Assembly (NCBI GenBank): GCA_964424105.1
Contig: CAYRHJ010000026.1
Coordinates: 62,001-126,000, forward strand
Source: CAYRHJ01 sp964424105
Lineage (GTDB): Bacteria; Planctomycetota; Phycisphaerae; UBA1845
Length of the DNA: 64,000 bases
Reading direction: 5' to 3'
A program made the position numbers and the translations under genes. The notes under the pieces are model-generated. The model searched no databases. It saw only the letters and a program-made list of their open reading frames with translations, and was not told the DNA's origin. This document shows, one piece after another, positions 61,390 to 64,000 of this stretch. Every line of letters begins with the position of its first letter. Within the stretch, counting starts at the first letter, position 1.

Positions 61390-61926
61390 CTAATACCTCG
61401 CCATCGACGGTTCTATTTCTTGCGCCCACGCACAGATTCCACCAGACATACTGCGAACATTCGTGAACCCATGGCCAATCAAATACGACGCCGCATCCAG
61501 ACTTCGAATCCCCACGTGGCAGTACGTCACAATGAACGTGTCCTTGGGCCAACTGGCCATCATCTCCTGAACCAGCGTCTGCGTGGCTGGGATCGAGCCT
61601 TCGATCTTGGCGACGGCCTGCTCGTCCGCACCGCGCACATCGATCAGCCTCGGCGGGTTGTCACTGGCCAGCGCTTCAGAAACTTCCTTCACGCTGATCA
61701 ACAGCGACTGCTCCTGCTCATGACTGGCTTGAATGTGGGCGATCACTTCGCCCACGTCTGCCACCTCATGTCGCTTCAACACGTCCCCCAGCCTCTCTTC
61801 CGGCGAAAACCCGCAACTGCTGCACCCGCCGATGTGATACTTCCGCATCAACGCCCGCTGCGCCCCGGGAAACGCCTGCAATGTCTCCGCCATTGTACTG
61901 TTCGCGCCAATCTGTGCCGTCGCCAT
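61390..61926 (-). CDS. Two-domain protein: DUF1858-like CxxC domain and rhodanese
   Basis: 178 residues. Residues 1-65 are a small helical domain with GGCSSCGFSPEERLGDVLKRH (Cys35, 38), like DUF1858/hybrid-cluster-associated domains. Residues about 75-178 are a rhodanese with LIDVRGADEQAVAKIEGS and the active-site loop TYCHVGIRSLDAASYLIGHGF (Cys136). It lies in the suf cluster, upstream of sufC, and could deliver sulfur or sense redox; that role is inferred from context. GGAG lies about 9 nt before the ATG at 61926. Confidence 0.8.
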   Translation of the reverse strand: MATAQIGANSTMAETLQAFPGAQRALMRKYHIGGCSSCGFSPEERLGDVLKRHEVADVGEVIAHIQASHEQEQSLLISVKEVSEALASDNPPRLIDVRGADEQAVAKIEGSIPATQTLVQEMMASWPKDTFIVTYCHVGIRSLDAASYLIGHGFTNVRSMSGGICAWAQEIEPSMARY

Positions 61927-61983
61927 CGTCAACTACTCCAAACTGTCGGCCAAAGCGCCCGAATTGCCGTGCGGTGGCTTTGA

Positions 61984-63465
61984 TTATCCAAGCTCCGCGC
62001 CCCAACGTGCGAGACCCCTCGTCACGCACGCTTCGAGCCAATCCGTAAACCTGCGCACGACGTTCTCACGATTCTCGCCATATGTAAACTCAAAAGGAGA
62101 CTCCGACAGCGGTGATATTTCACCGATCACTGTTTCTCCGGCTTCATCGGTTCGTCGAGAATAGGTCATACCCACACATGCGATGATTCCCGTATCTCCG
62201 CGCCCCTGAGCGTGTACCGAGAACAGAATCTCGGTTCGGACGTCCATCTGGATTGTCAAGCTGGCCCATGCCCGGTATGCGTGCAGATTCGCAAAGTAAC
62301 CGAGTTTCTTGGCACACTGAATCGTCTGATGGTAGTTGTAATGCTCCTTCCCGCTGTTTCGCGGTCCGTCCGATGCATATGCCTTAAAGTCGCCTCCGCC
62401 TAGTGCTATAAACTCGCTGATTTCATTGGCCGCCTTTTCCAATCTCGAGAATATCGAACTCTGCAAGATGTCGCCCGTTTCCAGGACTGCCGTCTTTTTT
62501 GCAAGAATATCCGCTGTACGCCCTTCGAACTTCGCCCGAATGCTTGCCAGGACACCCACGTACTGACTCCGTTCCCGTAGAGCGATATTCCCGAGACTTA
62601 GCGCCTCTCGAATCACCTTGGCCTGGAGTCGTCCGAACAATGCCACAAGGTCACCGAGCTGGCCGGCATCCGCTTCACGTAGCGCGGCAAAATACGCCAT
62701 CTTCTCTTCGCGCGTGACGACCAAGGGAAGCCAGTGTTCCTTTAGCAGTACAATTGTCGCCAGGCAACGAGCCATACGCCCGTTTCCGTCAGTGAACGGA
62801 TGAATCTGAACGAATCGATGGTGTAGCCAAGCCGCCTCGATGTTTGCAGGTACGCCGTCTGCCACGTGAATGGCATGCAATTCAAGGAGGCGTTCGATCT
62901 CACTTTCGACCTGTTCGGGCGGGCAAAACTCATATCGAAATCCGTTCGGACCTTCCACGTTGTTGGGCATCTGCTTCCACTTGCCGTGTGAAAGGAGGGG
63001 CCTCACCGGATTACCCAGAGTATCACGCCCGTCATACGTATCTTGGTGCGTCGTTATCACTTGATGAAGTTGAAGCAAGTAATGCTTACTCAAAAGGCGA
63101 TCACCTGCGACGAAGTTATAGAGTCCCTCTACGGCGGTAAACTGATCGTTAATTTTCTCTAGAACGACACTTGGGGCGTCGTCGACGTCCTCGTGCGAAA
63201 GTAAAGCGGCGTGCAACCCCTGCTCGATCAGAGTCTTGGTTGCGCCCGTACTGATGCGATAAATCTCCTCAATAGCTCCAGTCTCAATCGCCCATTGTCG
63301 CTTCAGTCGATCGAGGAAATAGTTCAGTGCACCGCGCTCCTCCATGTGGGCTTTTTGATCCTGCCAGACGGCAACCAGGCCCTCCGTCTGAGGATCCTTC
63401 AACGTCTCCCAATTTCTCGGAAGATCGTCGATCGGGCACCATTGGTGACTTTCAATGCCGGTCAT
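61984..63465 (-). CDS. Fic-family protein inside the suf cluster
   Basis: 493 residues. It has the Fic motif HPFTDGNGRMAR (222-233), a class II-like inhibitory helix reading TGAIEEIY (62-69; the usual G/N after Glu is Glu here), and a DUF4172-like N-terminus. A C-terminal part of about 200 residues (YFANLHAYRAWASLTIQMDVRTEILFSVHAQGRGDTGIIACVGMTYS) has an unrecognised beta-rich pattern. Fic enzymes transfer AMP or other groups to proteins. It sits 21 bp after sufB and breaks the sufB-sufC pair. Confidence 0.85.
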   Translation of the reverse strand: MTGIESHQWCPIDDLPRNWETLKDPQTEGLVAVWQDQKAHMEERGALNYFLDRLKRQWAIETGAIEEIYRISTGATKTLIEQGLHAALLSHEDVDDAPSVVLEKINDQFTAVEGLYNFVAGDRLLSKHYLLQLHQVITTHQDTYDGRDTLGNPVRPLLSHGKWKQMPNNVEGPNGFRYEFCPPEQVESEIERLLELHAIHVADGVPANIEAAWLHHRFVQIHPFTDGNGRMARCLATIVLLKEHWLPLVVTREEKMAYFAALREADAGQLGDLVALFGRLQAKVIREALSLGNIALRERSQYVGVLASIRAKFEGRTADILAKKTAVLETGDILQSSIFSRLEKAANEISEFIALGGGDFKAYASDGPRNSGKEHYNYHQTIQCAKKLGYFANLHAYRAWASLTIQMDVRTEILFSVHAQGRGDTGIIACVGMTYSRRTDEAGETVIGEISPLSESPFEFTYGENRENVVRRFTDWLEACVTRGLARWGAELG

Positions 63466-63486
63466 GCATAAACATCCGTGCCAACA

Positions 63487-64000
63487 TCACCCCACGCTGC
63501 CTTCCAAACTCACTTCCAGCAGCTTCTGCGCTTCCACCGCAAACTCCATGGGCAGTTCGCGGAAGACCTCCTTGCAAAACCCGTTGACGATCATGGACAC
63601 CGCGTCTTCAGTCGCGATTCCTCGCTGGTTGCAATAAAAGAGCTGGTCTTCGCCGATCTTGGACGTCGACGCCTCGTGCTCCATGTGGGCTGTGCTGTTC
63701 TTGACCTCGATATACGGAAACGTATGCGCCCCGCACTTGTCGCCGATCAGCATGGAATCGCACTGCGTATAATTCCTCGCCTGCGACGCGCCCTTGTTGA
63801 TCTTGACCATCCCGCGATACGTGTTCTGTCCGAACCCCGCCGAGATGCCCTTCGACACGATCGTGCTCCGCGTGTTCTTGCCGATGTGGATCATCTTCGT
63901 GCCCGTGTCCGCCTGCTGGCGATTGTTCGTCAATGCCACCGAATAGAACTCGCCCACCGAGTCGTCGCCTTGCAGTATACAGCTCGGATATTTCCACGTG
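63487..64000 (-). CDS. sufB: Fe-S assembly protein SufB, 5' part beyond the window edge
   Basis: The last 170 residues or so of SufB. WKYPSCILQGDDSVGEFYSVALTNNRQQADTGTKMIHIGKNTRSTIVSKGISAGFGQNTYRG, then KCGAHTFPYIEVKNSTAHMEHEASTSKIGEDQLFYCNQRGI, and VSMIVNGFCKEVFRELPMEFAVEAQKLLEVSLEGS. The His and Cys residues of the SufB core are present. The frame is open to the right edge. Confidence 0.95.
   Translation of the reverse strand, partial: TWKYPSCILQGDDSVGEFYSVALTNNRQQADTGTKMIHIGKNTRSTIVSKGISAGFGQNTYRGMVKINKGASQARNYTQCDSMLIGDKCGAHTFPYIEVKNSTAHMEHEASTSKIGEDQLFYCNQRGIATEDAVSMIVNGFCKEVFRELPMEFAVEAQKLLEVSLEGSVG

Overview
The window looks like a chromosomal segment of a planctomycete (Planctomycetota), possibly from a metagenome-derived genome. 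The inference rests on a prepilin-type protein with the H-X9-DG C-terminal motif, a DUF1570-type secreted protein, a very large secreted protein of repeated INDSG-type blades plus HYR-like modules, and a dispersed intergenic repeat whose translation reads SLTVAAR, a string I associate with planctomycete genomes. No rRNA, tRNA or CRISPR array was seen. Most genes lie on the minus strand. The species cannot be named from the sequence.

Positions 1-9700 hold kynurenine-pathway genes: kynureninase (cut by the left edge), 2-amino-3-carboxymuconate-6-semialdehyde decarboxylase and 3-hydroxyanthranilate 3,4-dioxygenase. Among them lie a TerC-PGPGW fusion, a Kazal-like secreted peptide, an AT-richer membrane ORF between inverted repeats, an IS66-like remnant, a LolA-like secreted protein, malate dehydrogenase and a pseudopilin. 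Positions 10300-14000 hold a DUF362 protein with a Tat signal, a GT39-type membrane glycosyltransferase and an unrecognised 98-residue protein.

Positions 14211-34150 are a complete 14-subunit complex I operon, nuoA to nuoN, on the minus strand. It is interrupted by a small conserved ORF after nuoC, a two-gene cargo after nuoD, a nucleotidyltransferase before nuoE, a glycosyltransferase-like membrane protein between nuoE and nuoF, and a doubtful ORF between nuoJ and nuoK. The cargo after nuoD is flanked by two copies of the last 190 bp of nuoD. The copies differ at nine sites, all synonymous third positions, so one nuoD end was probably imported with the cargo. The cargo encodes an ART/HYD1-toxin-like protein, translationally coupled to nuoD, and a membrane-anchored crotonase-like protein.

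Positions 34300-50900 carry a class II aldolase coupled to a FolD homologue that has lost the canonical Lys/Gln/Asp catalytic trio, a TPR-YggX fusion, the giant secreted protein, proline/P5C metabolism (proC, P5C dehydrogenase), a periplasmic M20 amidohydrolase, TrkH/TrkA potassium uptake, a DUF1570 metalloprotease-like protein, NAD(P)HX epimerase and SurE. Positions 51200-55200 carry IspH, a double-CDGSH protein, an enlarged prepilin peptidase and an OmpA-type lipoprotein.

Positions 55345-64000 hold a 3-hydroxyacyl-CoA dehydrogenase and a suf Fe-S assembly cluster (sufT, sufU, sufS, sufD, sufC and the 3' part of sufB). The cluster is interrupted between sufC and sufB by a two-domain rhodanese and a Fic protein. 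Fe-S assembly, complex I, IspH, CDGSH and NAD metabolism give the window a redox and Fe-S theme. Three families of dispersed intergenic repeats recur across the whole window.
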